Position numbers and translations under genes: made by a program. A model generated the notes under the pieces. It did no database searches. It was not told the DNA's origin and saw nothing but the letters and a program-made list of their open reading frames with translations. A stretch of DNA of 64,000 nt from Cheiracanthium punctorium (Eukaryota > Arthropoda > Arachnida > Araneae > Cheiracanthiidae). The stretch is taken from NCBI GenBank assembly GCA_038373885.1, contig JAWZYV010013166.1, positions 1 through 64,000 of the forward strand, written 5' to 3'. Positions 1 to 13,010 of this stretch are shown here, piece by piece (position 1 is the stretch's first letter; the number at the start of each line of letters is the position of its first letter).

Positions 1-430
1 TGCCCCCTCCAAGCGCTGACCAAGATTGGCGACGCTTCACTTTCAGCGTTCTTATGGAACCCGAGCTATAGCGACTAGGCCACTGCGGGACCGGCGAAAC
101 GTTCCTTTGAGAAGAAGAAGTGGTAAAGTGGCAGCCGCTTATTGCGGTCGATGGTTTATACGGTGAGCCAGCCGGCTGTGCCGCACAGCCAGCTGCATCA
201 AAAAAGGATCTCTAGATCTGTGGCACGCGATGAACGTTTCGATCGTCCGCCATGTTGCTGGTAGTTAAGTCCAGCGATGGCAACGGCTGCCCATTTTTCA
301 GCATTTTTAAAGGAATCCTTTTTAAAGAATTCCTTTTCTTTAAAAAGGAATTTCTTAAGTCCGATAGTATTAAGAAATATTCCTGCCACCATCCGCTTGT
401 GAACTTTCTTCCTTTATCCAACACAGAAGT
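1..430. mobile_element. Partial copy of the palindromic piggyBac-type MITE family
   Basis: Positions about 182-297 match the right-hand arm of the elements at 12432-12881 and 13817-14321, including the shared stretches gtggcacgcgatgaacg and gatcgtccgccatgttgc. Neither TTAA-CCC terminus is visible, so this is a fragment. Positions 1-180 and 310-430 were not assigned. Confidence 0.6.
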
Positions 431-1284
431 GCTGCCATCTGCAGAAAGTGATCGAAACAACACTTGTTGTAACAACGCTGTCCTTTATTACCAGATCTTC
501 CACTATGTGCATTTCCTGTAGTTATGCAATCGTAATTTAGTCTATTTGCTACGAAAATTATTCTAACAAATAGCGGAATGATTATTTATAAGATGGATTC
601 CTTAAAAGTCTCATTTCCGTTTCATAATTCTTTGTTCCAAACTTCTTCAGACTTTCAAGGTGAATTTCAACACACGTATGATCAAACAGGATTTCCTTTT
701 TTCTTTTTTTTTCTGGTATTTTCGAAGTCTTTTTCCTCATTCCGTGTCACGAACACTCAACTATTTTTGCTGAAGAATCAAGTTTGCGGTTTTTTTTTTT
801 CTTCATTCAGTTTTTAACACTTTTTAGTAGAAAGTTCAAGACGAACATGAAACAATATGTGTCAATAACGACACATTTATTTATGTTGGGTTTGAAAAAT
901 TAACCAGCTACCTCTGCCAGGCATAATTTACAGGGCTTTTCACATATCATGGTGAATTTGAAATGAAATAATTTTGCAATCACGCATGAATTTATGGTTT
1001 ATTTGAAAATGAGATACGAAACTCTTCATTAGTATTATGGTTTGGTGATTTCACGGCAAATATAAGAGCTATCGCCAAGCTGGGTTCAGTTTTAGAAACT
1101 TATTTTGGTGCCAAATATAGCGACATTTCTCTGAAACTCGCCAAGATTGCCAACGGTTGGTAAGATTTTGGGTATGACACATGTAGTGATTTGTCTATAG
1201 GCTTGTGTGACCACAACGCATTAAAACTGTCCGTTAGACTTTAATGTATCGAAAATCTTATCAGCGACCCTGTAAATAAGCTAC

Positions 1285-1970
1285 TTAGTCGATTGCAATG
1301 AAAAAAAATCTGGAGTGACTCCACTCGACTTTCCGAACACTTACGATTAAGATCATTACCAAGCGTTTAAAATACATTTTAATCGATGAATATTTCAAAC
1401 ATATGTACCAAATTGAAGCGCAATCGAATGCGCCGTTTAAACGCGAGCGCACTTTCAAGAATTTCTCAAGAGTTTCTTTCCAGAATATGCCATAATGTAA
1501 AAGAAATCTTTGTCGTAGCCCTGTAAAAAAAATATAAGTCCTATACACATCAAAATCAATACCGGTCTTGCGACGGTGGTTTATAACATACATACCCAAA
1601 TTGAGCTCAATCGAATGCCCCGTTTAGGAGCTACCGTGTTCACTCACATACCCACGAACACACATACACATACACACACACATACATACATACATCTCGT
1701 AAAAATAGCATAAATGAATTCAGAAGACCTCAAAACGTGTAAATACACCAAAATCTCGAATTCGAATTTTTTCATGATTACAATTACTTAACTAAACAGT
1801 TAAACGCTAGCGCACGTTCAAGAATTTTCCCCCATAGGCCATAATGTAAAAGAAATCTTTGTCGTAGCCCTGTAGAAGAACTATAAATCCTACACACATC
1901 AAAATCAATACCGGTCTTGCGACGGTGGTTTATGACATATATATCCAATTTGAGCTCAATCGAATGTTTT
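1285..1970 (-). repeat. Inverted copies of the 165-185-bp dispersed repeat family
   Basis: Read on the minus strand, 1560-1790 matches the start of the repeat block at 8150-8340 (same order: ttgaggtcttctgaattcat, then a region rich in gtgtgtg, then cattcgattgagctcaa). A second partial unit sits at about 1800-1970. Short open frames here are repeat-derived and not supported as genes. Confidence 0.6.
1635..1695. repeat. CA/CATA microsatellite
   Basis: Run of cacaca and cataca units with few interruptions. Confidence 0.8.
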
Positions 1971-2677
1971 GTTTGAATTTAACCCCAGACATGTTGGCGA
2001 CTGCATTTGTCATATAATACTTAATATATTATGTGAGTGGAGCATTTTACGCCTTCCCTCCATTTTTTTCCTTTTCAAATGTCCCCTCCAGAAGAATGTT
2101 TTCTTTCAAATGTCTCCCCCCCCTGGAGAAAATGTTCAATTCGCACCCTGAGTATCCGCGGTCAAAACTCCAATATACGAGTCCACCGTGAGGTTACTTA
2201 TTTTTTCGATTCTTATTGGGGTTTCTTGAATCTAATGACAGCCTGCATAATATTTGAATCGAATGTTTTAACGATTATCCTCTATTACAAAGTTTGTCGT
2301 CGCCTAAATAACAACTGATATTTGTTTAAATATGAAATTATTAAAAAAGAAAAGTTACCGTGTTTTATAAGTGTTTGGTATAACTTTTATAATGGATTTT
2401 GAACCTGGGAGTATATGTTATATGTATTTAAAATATACGTTGTAATTTTATTTAGTTCTTTTTCCAAAAACCAAAATAAGGCAAATCTTTGAGTTAAATT
2501 TCAGGCAATGGTTGACTTTATTGGGCTATAAAGTTAAAAATTCATTACAATCAGACTGCGTTATAAAGATTATAATAAAGTTCCTCATCGTAGCTCAATG
2601 TATACGTTAATTATAGTTGATAATATTTTCTAATCTCCTCATTATTATAATTAACAATAAAAATTAAAAATATTATT

Positions 2678-2706
2678 ACTTCCTTGTACGTAGTATAAGG
2701 AAGTAA
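2678..2706. repeat. Short palindrome at the edge of a dispersed repeat
   Basis: acttcctt and aaggaagt are inverted around an 11-bp centre. A related arrangement (actttccgaac ... aaggaaagt) lies at about 8099-8130, also directly before a repeat block, so it may mark an element end. Confidence 0.5.
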
Positions 2707-2915
2707 TGTGATCCCGAAAAATTTTGGGGGCCAAATTTCGACAAAAAAACGGATTTTGACTACCTCTAAATTTAATTTTAAGAATTTTTTCGATGCATCT
2801 CATCGTAGGCTAGCATGCACGATCATATTAACGCGTTTGCAACTCATTTTGACCAGCGGCGAGTCTATTGTGGTCAGTTTTTCCATGCCGTCTGTACGTA
2901 CGTACGTATGTATGT

Positions 2916-3435
2916 AACTCGCATATCTCAAAATCTATTGGTCGTAGAATGTTGAGATTTGATATTTAGTAATGTTCTATGATCTAGTTGTGCACCTCCC
3001 CTTTTGGTCGCAATCGAATGTATAGTTTATGTACAGGACCGCCCAAAAGATTCGAAATACATTACGCTCTATGGGCCGAAATTCATTAAACTCGCCTAAC
3101 TCAAAAACTATTAGGCGTAGAATGTCGAAACTTCATATTTTGGATAGTTGTAACATCTAGTTGTGTACCTCCCCTATTGGTTCCGTTCGACTGGATAGTT
3201 TATCTACAGGACCGCCCAAAACATTCGAAATACATTACGCTCAATAGGCCGAAATTCATTAAACTCGCATATCTCAAAAACTATTAGGCGTAGAATGTTG
3301 AAACTTTATATTTAGGATTGTTGTAACATCTAGTTGTGCACCTCCCCTTTCGGTTCCATTCGACTGGATAGTTTATCTACAGAACCGCCTAAAAGATTCG
3401 AAATACATTACGCTCTATGGGCCGACATTCATCAA
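2916..3435 (+). repeat. 173-bp tandem repeat, three units
   Basis: The phrase aactcgc(a/c)tatctcaaaa recurs at about 2916, 3089 and 3262, an exact 173-bp period twice. Each unit ends with ggaccgcccaaaa and cattacgct. Diverged partial units follow at about 3545-3600 and 3740-3890. No coding capacity is visible. Confidence 0.85.
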
Positions 3436-3689
3436 AGCGTTTTTTAGAGGTTTTGGGCTTATTTCAAACGACTCAGGAGTGATATATGCTGTAAAGAGTT
3501 AGAAAATGAATTTCTCCATTAAAAAAAGTGTCTTTATCATTTACAGTTCTGCTACAGGAACACTCAAAAGATTTTCAATACATTACGGTCAATGGCAATT
3601 TTAGGGGCATTCTTCCATTTCAAGCACAATACCGTCCTACAACATAAGTTAGGTAATGGTTGGACCACGGTCACGTGCCTCCCTCAAGA

Positions 3690-4170
3690 ACTATGCCAAA
3701 AGTCGCCAAGCTTGGCGACTTTTGGTGTACGTGTGTGCATATTTAACTCTCAAATCTCAAAAACTATTATGAAATTTCATATGTAAGATTGTTGTAACAT
3801 CTAGTTGTGCATCTCGATTTTTGGTTCCAATCTACTGGAGTTTCTTTACAGGACCACCAAAAAGAATTTCAGTACTTTAATGTCTATGGACATCTTCAAT
3901 ATAATACAATTGTAGTCAGTCATTGTTTGGTATATGCCCAAAATCTCGCCGTCTGTCCTCGGCCTTGGCGAGTTTTGACGAAATGTCGCCAAATTTGGCG
4001 ATAGTCAGTCATTTGGTCCATGCCCAAAGTATCGCCATTTGTCATCGTTCTTGGCGAGTTTTGGCGAAATATCACCAAATTTGGCGATAATCTGTCATTG
4101 TTGGTCCATGCTTAAAATCTCGCCAAATGTCGTCGACATTGACGAGTTTCGCCGAAATATCGCCAAATTT
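3690..4170 (+). repeat. Diverged tandem repeat with CGCCAA/TTGGCG palindromes
   Basis: Units of roughly 88-90 bp start at about 3914, 4004 and 4090, each with gtcagtcatt-like sequence, cttggcgagtttt and cgccaaatttggcg. The last is a perfect 14-bp palindrome. Confidence 0.7.
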
Positions 4171-4830
4171 GGCGCCAAAAATTATTTTGTATTTTGTATA
4201 ACTCTAAAACTTTAACCCGTACAATTTTGAACTTTTGTATTTAGAACTATATTATAATATCTAACTGTTTTCAATATCTTTTTTGACAGCAATCGACTGG
4301 GAATTTATTTACAGACTTTAAATACATTAAGGTGTATGGATGCATTAAATTCATTGAAAGTCAGTGGACAATGACTACTTTGGCTATCCCCAAAATCTCG
4401 CAAACTATCTCAAGTTTGTCGGCTTTTGGTGAAATATCGCCAAATAAAGTGTCAGAAGGAAATCTTTCAAATTGAACTCAGCTTGGCGATATCGAAATAT
4501 TTGGCTAGAAATCGCTATACCTTACTATTATTTATATTTTATCTCTTTCAAACAAATAAGTTTAGAGGAAGTGCGTAAAAAACATTTTTGAATTAATAGA
4601 CGTGCAAGGAAGTCATGTGTTGGACACATCAGATTTTTTTTAAATTTATTTTTAGGTTCATCTTCTGATAATGTGTCGTCGATAATTAATTGAATATTAT
4701 AGAGAGTGCAATTTAACCGATAATAATAAAAAAAAAATTGAAAATCTTGTCGGCAAAGTAATTTTTTTTTTTTTTTTTTTTTTTTTTGCGTATTGAGAAT
4801 GATTTTACACATCACTGAAAACAATTATCA

Positions 4831-5171
<341 letters not shown>

Positions 5172-5396
5172 TGCTACCCGCGACTTCGTCAGCGTCGGCT
5201 TTATAATTAGGTCCCGAGAGAAATGTAGCATATGTGAATAACAAATATTGTTGCGACAAAAGAAACTCCATTTAAATATTATTTGCCTTTTACTTGTTTC
5301 AAATGAAGTATAATGCATGGTAGTATACTTCCTTTAAAATAAGAGAATATGCAGAGTTACTAAATTTAGATTTTTTTCGGGCATTTGGCGAATACA

Positions 5397-6140
5397 GTTA
5401 TGACAGTGTTTGCGAACTGTTCTGTAAAATATTTATGCTATATGCATGAATTTTAGTCTATGTTAATCAGGAATAGAGCAGCTTTCTATTAGTGAAAAAG
5501 TTTTAGAATCGGTTCTGTAGTTACAGAGATACCCAGAGAGCGTAATGTATTAGAATTATTTTGAGTGTTCCTGTAAAGGAACTATTTACGCTACATGCAT
5601 GAATTTTAGCCTATAATACTCAAGAATAGTGTAGCTTACTATCAGTAAAAAAAGTTTAGGAATCGATTCAGTACTTACAGAGATGCACATAGAGCGTAAT
5701 GTAATTCTTATTAGCATCCCTGTAAAAGAACTATTTGTGATAGATACATTAAAGGTAGCCTATAATACTTAGGATATCACCAGTGTCTAAGAAGTTCTGC
5801 TCTCAAAACAGGCTGGAGGTGCCAGGTTCAAACCCGGGTCGCGCCTGTTGACCTAGCCGCTCCCAGTGTGTTTCGTGGTTTTCTAAAAAACCTCGCGTAA
5901 ATACGGGCTAGGATCCCTTAGAAAGTCCCCCACAGAGGAATTTCCCATATAGGCCTAGGACCCTAGTGCAGTCAATCGGTCCTAATCCAAAAACAAACAA
6001 TAATACTCAGGAATAATGTAACTTTCAATCAGTGAAAAAAGTTTTAGAATCGGTTTAGTAGCTACAAAATTAGAGCGCAATGCATTAGAATTATTTTGAG
6101 TGTCTTTGTAAAAGAATTATTTATGTTATATGCTTGAAAG
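5397..6140 (+). repeat. About 155-165-bp tandem repeat, interrupted by a SINE
   Basis: The phrase atgcatgaattttag followed by a cctataatactcagg-like sequence recurs at about 5443 and 5596, with weaker copies near 5740 and 6125. The array is split by the SINE at 5775-5999. Confidence 0.7.
5775..5999 (+). mobile_element. tRNA-derived SINE with 13-bp target duplication
   Basis: A pol III B-box-like ggttcaaaccc lies at about 5826. The body ends in an A-rich tail (ccaaaaacaaacaa). Flanks are ataatacttagga at 5762-5774 and ataatactcagga at 6000-6012, 12 of 13 matching, as expected for LINE-driven insertion. The 5' part resembles the fragment at 12925-13010, where the A-box region (ttggtctagcgg) is better kept. 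Confidence 0.75.
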
Positions 6141-6321
6141 GCTGCATGTATGTTAATCCAGGGCATAAGCTATTTTCATTACAAATTTTTCCAAATCCGT
6201 TAAACCATTTTTGTGTGATTCAGTCAAAAACATCCAAACACACAAACGTACACATTTATATTATTGGTAGGATTTGGAAATTTATGAACTTTAATAAACA
6301 CATCTGGACTTTTCTTGGTCC

Positions 6322-6485
6322 TTACGTATTATCCCGGCGGTCATTCTCGCCAAACTGTTTTTTTTCGTCAAATGAGTTGCCAAACTTTTGCCAATCGTAT
6401 TCAATACCATTAATAATTTCATGTGCCCGGCATTTATTTCGGCAAAAAATCGCTGGTCTTATCGGACCGCCGGGATAATACGTAA
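6322..6485. mobile_element. 164-bp MITE with perfect 21-bp inverted ends
   Basis: Positions 6322-6342 and 6465-6485 are exact reverse complements (TTACGTATTATCCC and onward). The short interior has no coding capacity. Superfamily is uncertain because TA, TTA or longer duplications cannot be told apart at these ends. Confidence 0.8.
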
Positions 6486-8094
6486 GTATACCCTTTTCTT
6501 TACTTATGCTTTTTCATTTGGCGTAAAATCAACATAATTTCCATGTTTTTCAAATGCATGTGATTTTGAAAATAGAATTTCTGCTTTATTTCAAAAGCAT
6601 AAATCATTTTGTGCGGGCGATAAAACGGCTTTTAATTAATAGTTAAAAGCAGTTAAAATTTTTCAAGTTTTAAGCAGTTAAAATTTCAAAATTCTGAGCC
6701 TCAGGTTCACTTTACTGAAGTTATGGGCTGTCATGCTCAAATTTTCTAAGCTCTGCTTTCTGCAGATTTGTCTGGAGAACATTCATTTTTATTATTACAG
6801 ATAGATAGATTTGGCATAAAACTGGCTTAATTTCCGTGGTATTTAATGTTTTTCAGATGCACTCGCTTCTGAAGTAATAGTATTCTTGTAAGCTCAAAAC
6901 ATGAATCATTTGATACGGGCGAAACTCGCCAAGCATGGCAACGTAAAAACGGTTTTTAATTAATAATTAAAAAAGTAATTAAAAATCAAAAATTCTAAGT
7001 AGCCTATAACCATCTCCAGGGTCCCATCCATATCTAAGCCAAAATGCATCCTAATCGATTCAGCGGTTTAGGCGTGAAAGCGTCATAAACAAACAAACAA
7101 ACAAACTCACTTTCGCATTTATAATATTAGTTAGGATATACATTTATTTCTTTAGCTTTTTCAATGTTTAAATCCATCTATAGGTTTTGACCAAAAAATT
7201 TAAATCCGCCTATTTGCAGTGGTTTAAAAAAACTGACTTCACCTTTATTTATACTTGTTTGAAAAGTGATTTGTCGTGGACGAAAAAAACCATGTCTGAA
7301 ATTTATAGCACTCTAGTGCTAAAAATAAAATAAAATGAAATAAAATAAACAGATCTGAAGAATCTTCTTTATCACAAACTATGCATCGCACATTCTGCAG
7401 CCGTGTGTAGGTGCACTAATGCCGCTGCGTTAAGGCTTTAAAAATAAGCTGATGTGGACATAATTAGATTACGACAATGTCGCGGAAAAAAAAGAATTAT
7501 CGTCCAGCGTACGTGTAATCGCGTTTCCAGGTAGTTTGCGAACTGAATAATTAGATGTCTGAATAAAATCGAAAATTTGTCATTTATTTATAATTATTTT
7601 ATTCAATTTTCAATTGCCCTCGCAATATTATAATTGTTTATTTACTTTCCAATCCCTTAGCAACACGAAAATGATATTTCAATTATTTAACCAGCATTTC
7701 TTCATAGTTCTCAATTTGAATTGAAGATGACGCAATGACGTGTTTCGAATTTTAAACTGATTTTTTTTTTCAATTCAGTTGCAAAACACGAGGAGTACAG
7801 AATAAGGGGGGAAATCATACACATTTTCTTGAGATTAATCTGCACGTGCTTAGATTACGCATCGTGCCATCTGCCATGTTTATAGGTTTTCATGAATAGG
7901 TTGAATTGCGAAATATGTAGCAAGTTTTTTTTTTTTTTTTTTTGTGGGTAGCGTGATGAATAGACATTATTATTATTATTTTATTCTGAAAATGTATTTT
8001 GTTAAAGAATAATTTTAAAGAATATAATTTTCGAAATGGTATATTTTACTTTAAGCCATATTCGCCCCACAAATCCTTTAATAAACAGTTTATA
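6486..8094. other. No gene recognised
   Basis: AT-rich DNA with an (AAAC)n-like run near 7087-7105, a T tract near 7925-7942, and decayed repeat remnants. No splice-supported exon was found. Confidence 0.6.
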
Positions 8095-9360
8095 TTTTTA
8101 CTTTCCGAACATGTACCATGTAAGGAAAGTATTGTAATCATTAAAAAATTCGACTTTGAAATTTTGGTGTATTCACACTTTTTGAGGTCTTCTGAATTCA
8201 TTTATGCTATTTTTACGAGATGTATGCGTGTGTGTTTGCGTGTATGGGAATGAATACGATAGCTCCCCTAAACGGTGCATTCGATTGAGCTCAAATTTGG
8301 TATATATGTTATAAACTACCGTTGCAAGACCGGTATTGATTTTGGTGTGCATAGCACTTATAGTTTTTTTATAGGGCTGCGAAAAAGATTTCTTTTTTTA
8401 CATCATGGCCTATGGGCGGAAATCCGGAAATTCTGAAAAGTACGCTAGCTTTTAAACGGTGCATTCGATTGGGCTCGAATTTGGTTTATATGTTATAGGC
8501 CACCGTCGCAAGACCTGTATTGATTTTCGTATTTATAGGATTTATAGAGTTTTTACAGGGCTACGAAAAAGATTTCTTTTACAATATGTCCAAAAGACGG
8601 AAATTCTTGAGTATGCTCTAGCATCTAAACGGTGCTTTCGATTGAGCACAAATTGGGCATGTATGTAAAAGGTCGCGGTTACCTGATCTACATAGATTTT
8701 GGAGCATGCACAGTTGTGCAAAAAGTAATTCTTATACATTAAGGCATATGGACCCAAATCATTTAAAATGAGTTAGTGTCTAAATGGTGCATTCAAAGAA
8801 GTTCAAATTGGGTATGTATATTGTAGGTCACCGTCACACAGCGTTGTATTAATTTTGCTGTGTGTAGGACATAGTTTTTTGACATGGCAGCAAATGAGTG
8901 TTCTTTTGCCTTATGGTCTAATGACCTGCATGGATTTTGGTGTGTGTAGAACTGATAGTTTGTTCACAGGCTTGCAAAAAGTAATTCTTATATATTGCGG
9001 CTAGGGATGGATGCGAGACGGAAAATAGGCGTCTCTCAAAACAGCCTAAAAGCTTTGTCTTGTCTCGCAAAAATCCCTATATCGTAATGTTAAAAATGTC
9101 TGTCTCGTCTCATAAAAAATCGTCTCGCCTCCATCCCTAATTACGGCCTAATTACATAAATGATTTACAGTGAGCTAGCGTCTAAAAGGTGCCTTCGATT
9201 GGCATCAAATTAGGTACGCATATTACAGGTCACTGTCTTGCATGCTGTATAAATTCTAGTGAGTGTACGCCCTACGGTTTTTTACAGGGCTACAAAAAGT
9301 ATTCTTATACATTGCGGCCTATACATTCAAATCATTTTGAGTGCACTATAGTGCCTGAAC
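8095..9360 (+). repeat. Five-unit array of the 165-185-bp repeat family
   Basis: Unit starts (aaacggtgcattcgattg or close variants) lie at about 8269, 8454, 8628, 8782 and 9186. The interval between the last two is longer partly because of a hAT-type MITE inserted at 9002-9139. Each unit carries tattgattttggtgtg-like and acagggctacgaaaaag-like blocks. Confidence 0.8.
9002..9139. mobile_element. 138-bp hAT-type MITE
   Basis: Inverted ends tagggatggatgcgagacg and, at the far end in reverse complement, tagggatggaggcgagacg. Flanked by attgcggc (8994-9001) and attacggc (9140-9147), a 7-of-8 match to an 8-bp target duplication, the hAT hallmark. Confidence 0.85.
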
Positions 9361-10060
9361 ACTAGATCCGATTGATTTGAATGAAATTCATTTAAATGAT
9401 TGGTAAATATCAAGTGTTTGGAAAGACGACTGATGTCACTCCAGATTTTTAAAAATCATAATCAAATGTTTACCATTAACTAATTAAAAAGATTGAAAGG
9501 TCATGTTCATGTCTAAATGAAAACAATTTATGAGGAATGTGAAATGCCGAGTTTAATGTTTAAATCCTTCATGGTACAGCAGAAGCAAACAGTTTCTACG
9601 TTTTAATCACTTGAAAAAGTCAAACTGCGTAGACTCGGAGAGAGCTATTTAGAATCGCCCAAATTGCAAATTTATTTTGATATGATGTAAAATTTTATCA
9701 ATCTTGCACAATTTTTAATTTGTGACGTCAGGTTTTCGACTGCGTAAAAGAAATTTCAATTGATTCAGTTTGTTCACCTGGTTAGCTCAACCATTTACTC
9801 TAACGGAGTAATATTATAACTTTGCGGTGACGGTGAAATTTTTTTCTCTGTAGTTGGAAAATTCCAGATTTTAACAAGCACTAAAGTGCTATTTTTATTT
9901 AAAAAAAAAATATTAAAACTTGAAAAACGGGTGTTTTTTTATTTTGAAAATTAGAACAAACTGACATTATCAACACTCCCCCCCCCCTAGGCTTAAAATG
10001 AAGATATCAGCATAAAAACATGGCATTGTAGGTTATATTCTGCATTCGAGCATGATATAA
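9148..10060. other. No gene recognised
   Basis: The last repeat unit (to about 9360), then unique-looking AT-rich DNA. A C homopolymer sits near 9979-9988. Confidence 0.5.
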
Positions 10061-10065
10061 GACCT

Positions 10066-10240
10066 ACTAGGCACCATGGCCGAGTAGATAAGTTACTGAA
10101 CATGGAAGAGGGCTGAAATGTGAAGGTCCCGGGTTCGGGCCTGTTGCTGAGCTGTCGAACTAACGGTCTGGAGTTTTGGTCGGTTTTCTCCAATTGTAAC
10201 GTGAATACGCGTTAGAGAGCGTATGCGATGACATGACGTC
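10066..10240 (+). mobile_element. tRNA-derived SINE
   Basis: The head (about 10068-10142) carries an A-box-like tggccgagtag and a B-box-like ggttcgggcc at 10132-10141, at tRNA spacing, followed by a body shared with 12000-12190 (gtctggagtt and ttgtaacg motifs). A true tRNA is unlikely because the acceptor-stem halves do not pair. Confidence 0.7.
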
Positions 10241-10758
10241 ATCGCAGTGTTTACGTTAAATTACTGGAAAAATGAAGCCCGCACACTTACATGTAATCGA
10301 AAACGTACAAAATGTTTTATAGTGAAAAAAATTTAAAGCTGAAATCCTTAAGAAGAAAAAAGCTGGAAGGAGAAAGAGCTTGAGTCTCATATTGCATTAC
10401 TTCTATTTTATCAAGTTTATCTTAAGGAATCCAATAATCAAGATAAACATATGCTGAGAAAGAGATGACATATCTCTTGATTGTACCATAACTACTGAAG
10501 AAAGCAGTATAAGTTTTGTGTGATTTTGCTTCGCAATGAACAATTTTAATATTCTTAAAGATTGAAAGATAATAAATCTCGCAATCTTCAGATAAAATGA
10601 GCCTTTTTATTTTTTACAAAAATATTTGAAAACGGCACCCCCTTTTTGTCTACAACTGTGTTTTGATATTATTCGGAAACAAAGTAAAATAGGTCGTGTT
10701 AGGGTTACCGGAAGATAATGTTCTTTTTACGAATGTCAGAATTTCGCCTGGTCGAAAC

Positions 10759-11547
10759 TAGTGATGCAAATGGATGTCAATTTGACCGGATACCGAATAT
10801 CCGGTCAAACTTTCAACCGGATATCCGGCAGCAGTGTGTTTTTCTTCCTTTTCTGTTTTATTTTCGCTAGTTTTGTTAGATCCTTCAGCTATTAACTTTT
10901 TCTTTAAATGTTCTCTTTAGTTCCAAATCATTTAATTCAAAACTCTGAAATCATTTTGGGATTGCTTGCATGAAATGAGTACCCGTTTTAGCACAATTAA
11001 AGCTGGCGCATGCTAAAGCTGAATACATACATAAAGCTGAAATGTCATTTAATGTGCTCCTTCAGGAGTTAGATAAATATCTTACAAAATCAGTTCTTGA
11101 AAGAAAGACATTTATTTCCATTTAACTGTTGGAAAGTAAATGTAACAAATTTCCTTACTTTATCAAAATTGGGAAGGAGGGGGGGGGGGGTAACCAAATT
11201 TTTATAAAGATTGAAAAACATTTTTTTTTTTTTTTTTTGCACAATATTTCCACTAATAATTTACTCAAAAAAAAAAAAAATAGATGTACTTAATCCCCCC
11301 CCCCCTCCCTCATTTTCTACGAATGATAAAAATACAATCTAAAAAATATTGAAAACAAAATATTTTCACAAAGCTTTGTTTTTTGTCATTTTTTGAATTT
11401 ATTCATTATTATGTTTATTAATATTATTTCTCAGTATATAATTTTAGGCCGGATGTACTGCCGGATATTTGTAATAACCTGCTACTGCCAATTATCTGGC
11501 ATATAGGCCGAATGTAGTATGTTTGCCGGATATCCGTTGCATCCCTA
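10759..11547. mobile_element. 789-bp non-autonomous hAT element
   Basis: Ends tagtgatgcaa and (reverse complement of the right end) tagggatgcaa; sub-terminal ccggatatccgg palindromes lie near both ends. The target duplication is gtcgaaac at 10751-10758 and gtcaaaac at 11548-11555, 7 of 8. No transposase frame is visible. Confidence 0.85.
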
Positions 11548-11999
11548 GTCAAAACTATACTCTAAATTTGGCATGCATGTGAGGTTTGTAACTTAGGTGC
11601 TCGATACGACAGGCTCGGTAATAAGAGGGTTAAAACGTTCTTTTCAAGCATTCCTCTCTGTCTGAAGGAAAAAAGAGAGCGCTGTGAAATTCTTGTTTTA
11701 AAATATAATACACACGAATGCCTGAAAAATCGATTCCAGAACATTTCGAAATTTGCCCTACAAGGTGGATAAGCGGCTACACGTTTTCCACGTGTCTTTC
11801 TTTACATGATAAATTAAAAAATTTAATAAAATGAAATAAAACTCTTGCTTTGAAATGTAACAAATATGAATTCGTTGTTTAGGCACAGCTGCTTTCTTAT
11901 TAAAAACTTGCCAAAAATTTCTATATCAATTTAATAGTAAAAAGAAAACTTTCTTGTACATCTTATACATTTACTAAGCGATGTTACAATGGTATGCCG

Positions 12000-12200
12000 A
12001 TCAATGACCAAGAGGATGAGAGGCTGAACGTCGGTAGATGGCTGAAGTGGGAGGGTCCAGGGTTCTGGTCTCCCGCATGGCTGTCCATCTAAAGTTCTGG
12101 AGTTCAGGGTGGCTTTCCCAGTTGCAACGAAAATATGCGGAAGAAACCCTTAAAAAGTCTGCCTCCAAAGACTTTTCCTCTCTTAAACATGTAGCCCTCG
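12000..12200 (+). mobile_element. tRNA-derived SINE, same family as 10066-10240
   Basis: Shares the ggctgaa...gggtccagggttc head and the ctggagttc...gttgcaacg body. More diverged than the first copy. Confidence 0.65.
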
Positions 12201-12431
12201 TGTAGTTTTGCTTTAACCACAAACTAAACAATGGTAGTTTCATGAATTTCGAAATTTTACTGGGTGAATTTTCGCACAGGAGTGAGGTCTAATTTTTCTG
12301 TTCTACATATTCTTTAATAGATATGATCAAAAGGTTAATTATACATACGGAATCTAGGAAAAGAAGAAATAAACTTATTTTGCGAAACATTACTTGTAAA
12401 AGGTAAAAAAGTATGAAGTTGCGTTCGCTAT

Positions 12432-12881
12432 TTAACCCTTTGAGGCGCAATCCTTTCCCAATGCTGAAAAAAGGGCAGCCGTTGCCATCGCTTGACTTAA
12501 CTACCAACAAGATGGCGGACGATCGAAACGTTCATCGCGTGCCACAGATCTAGAGACCCTTTTTTGACGCAGCTGGCTGTGCAGTTAAGTCGAGCGATGG
12601 CAACGACTGCCCTTTTCTCAGCATTGGGCAATCTATCCAGCTGTTCTCGCAATCTTCCAGTTTTCAGCAGTGTTAAAAATAACAGTGTTAAAAAACTGTT
12701 AAAAATAATCGTGACAATTTTTTAAAGGAAATGACGTGCTAAAAAAGTAAAGGATTCTCGTGGAGCTATGTCACCCGCAACTATTTTTATAGAAATCAAA
12801 TCTATTCTTCGTGACTGGCAACAGTCAAAACGTCAGAGTTTGGTGTTCCCAGAGCGGGAACACTGCGCGTTAAAGGGTTAA
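12432..12881 (+). mobile_element. piggyBac-type MITE, copy A
   Basis: Bounded by TTAA at 12432-12435 and 12878-12881. Adjacent ends are CCCTTTgaggcgc and, in reverse complement, CCCTTTaacgcgc. TTAA duplication plus CCC-starting ends is the piggyBac signature. The internal palindrome of copy B is shortened here: the sequence jumps from gctggctgtgc straight into agttaagtcgagcg. Confidence 0.85.
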
Positions 12882-12924
12882 GAAGTTTGGGATGAAGTAA
12901 ATTTTAAATGCTCATGTATGTACA

Positions 12925-13010
12925 ATATTCCAGTTGGTCTAGCGGTGTCCAAGAAAGTGTCGCTTTCAAGGAAGGGAAAGCTATCACCCCCGCTCCCTCC
13001 CTCTTTGAGT
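12925..13010 (+). mobile_element. SINE head fragment
   Basis: gttggtctagcggtgtcc is an A-box-like tRNA 5' half. It matches the 5' part of the SINE at 5775-5999 and then becomes unrecognisable. Confidence 0.5.
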
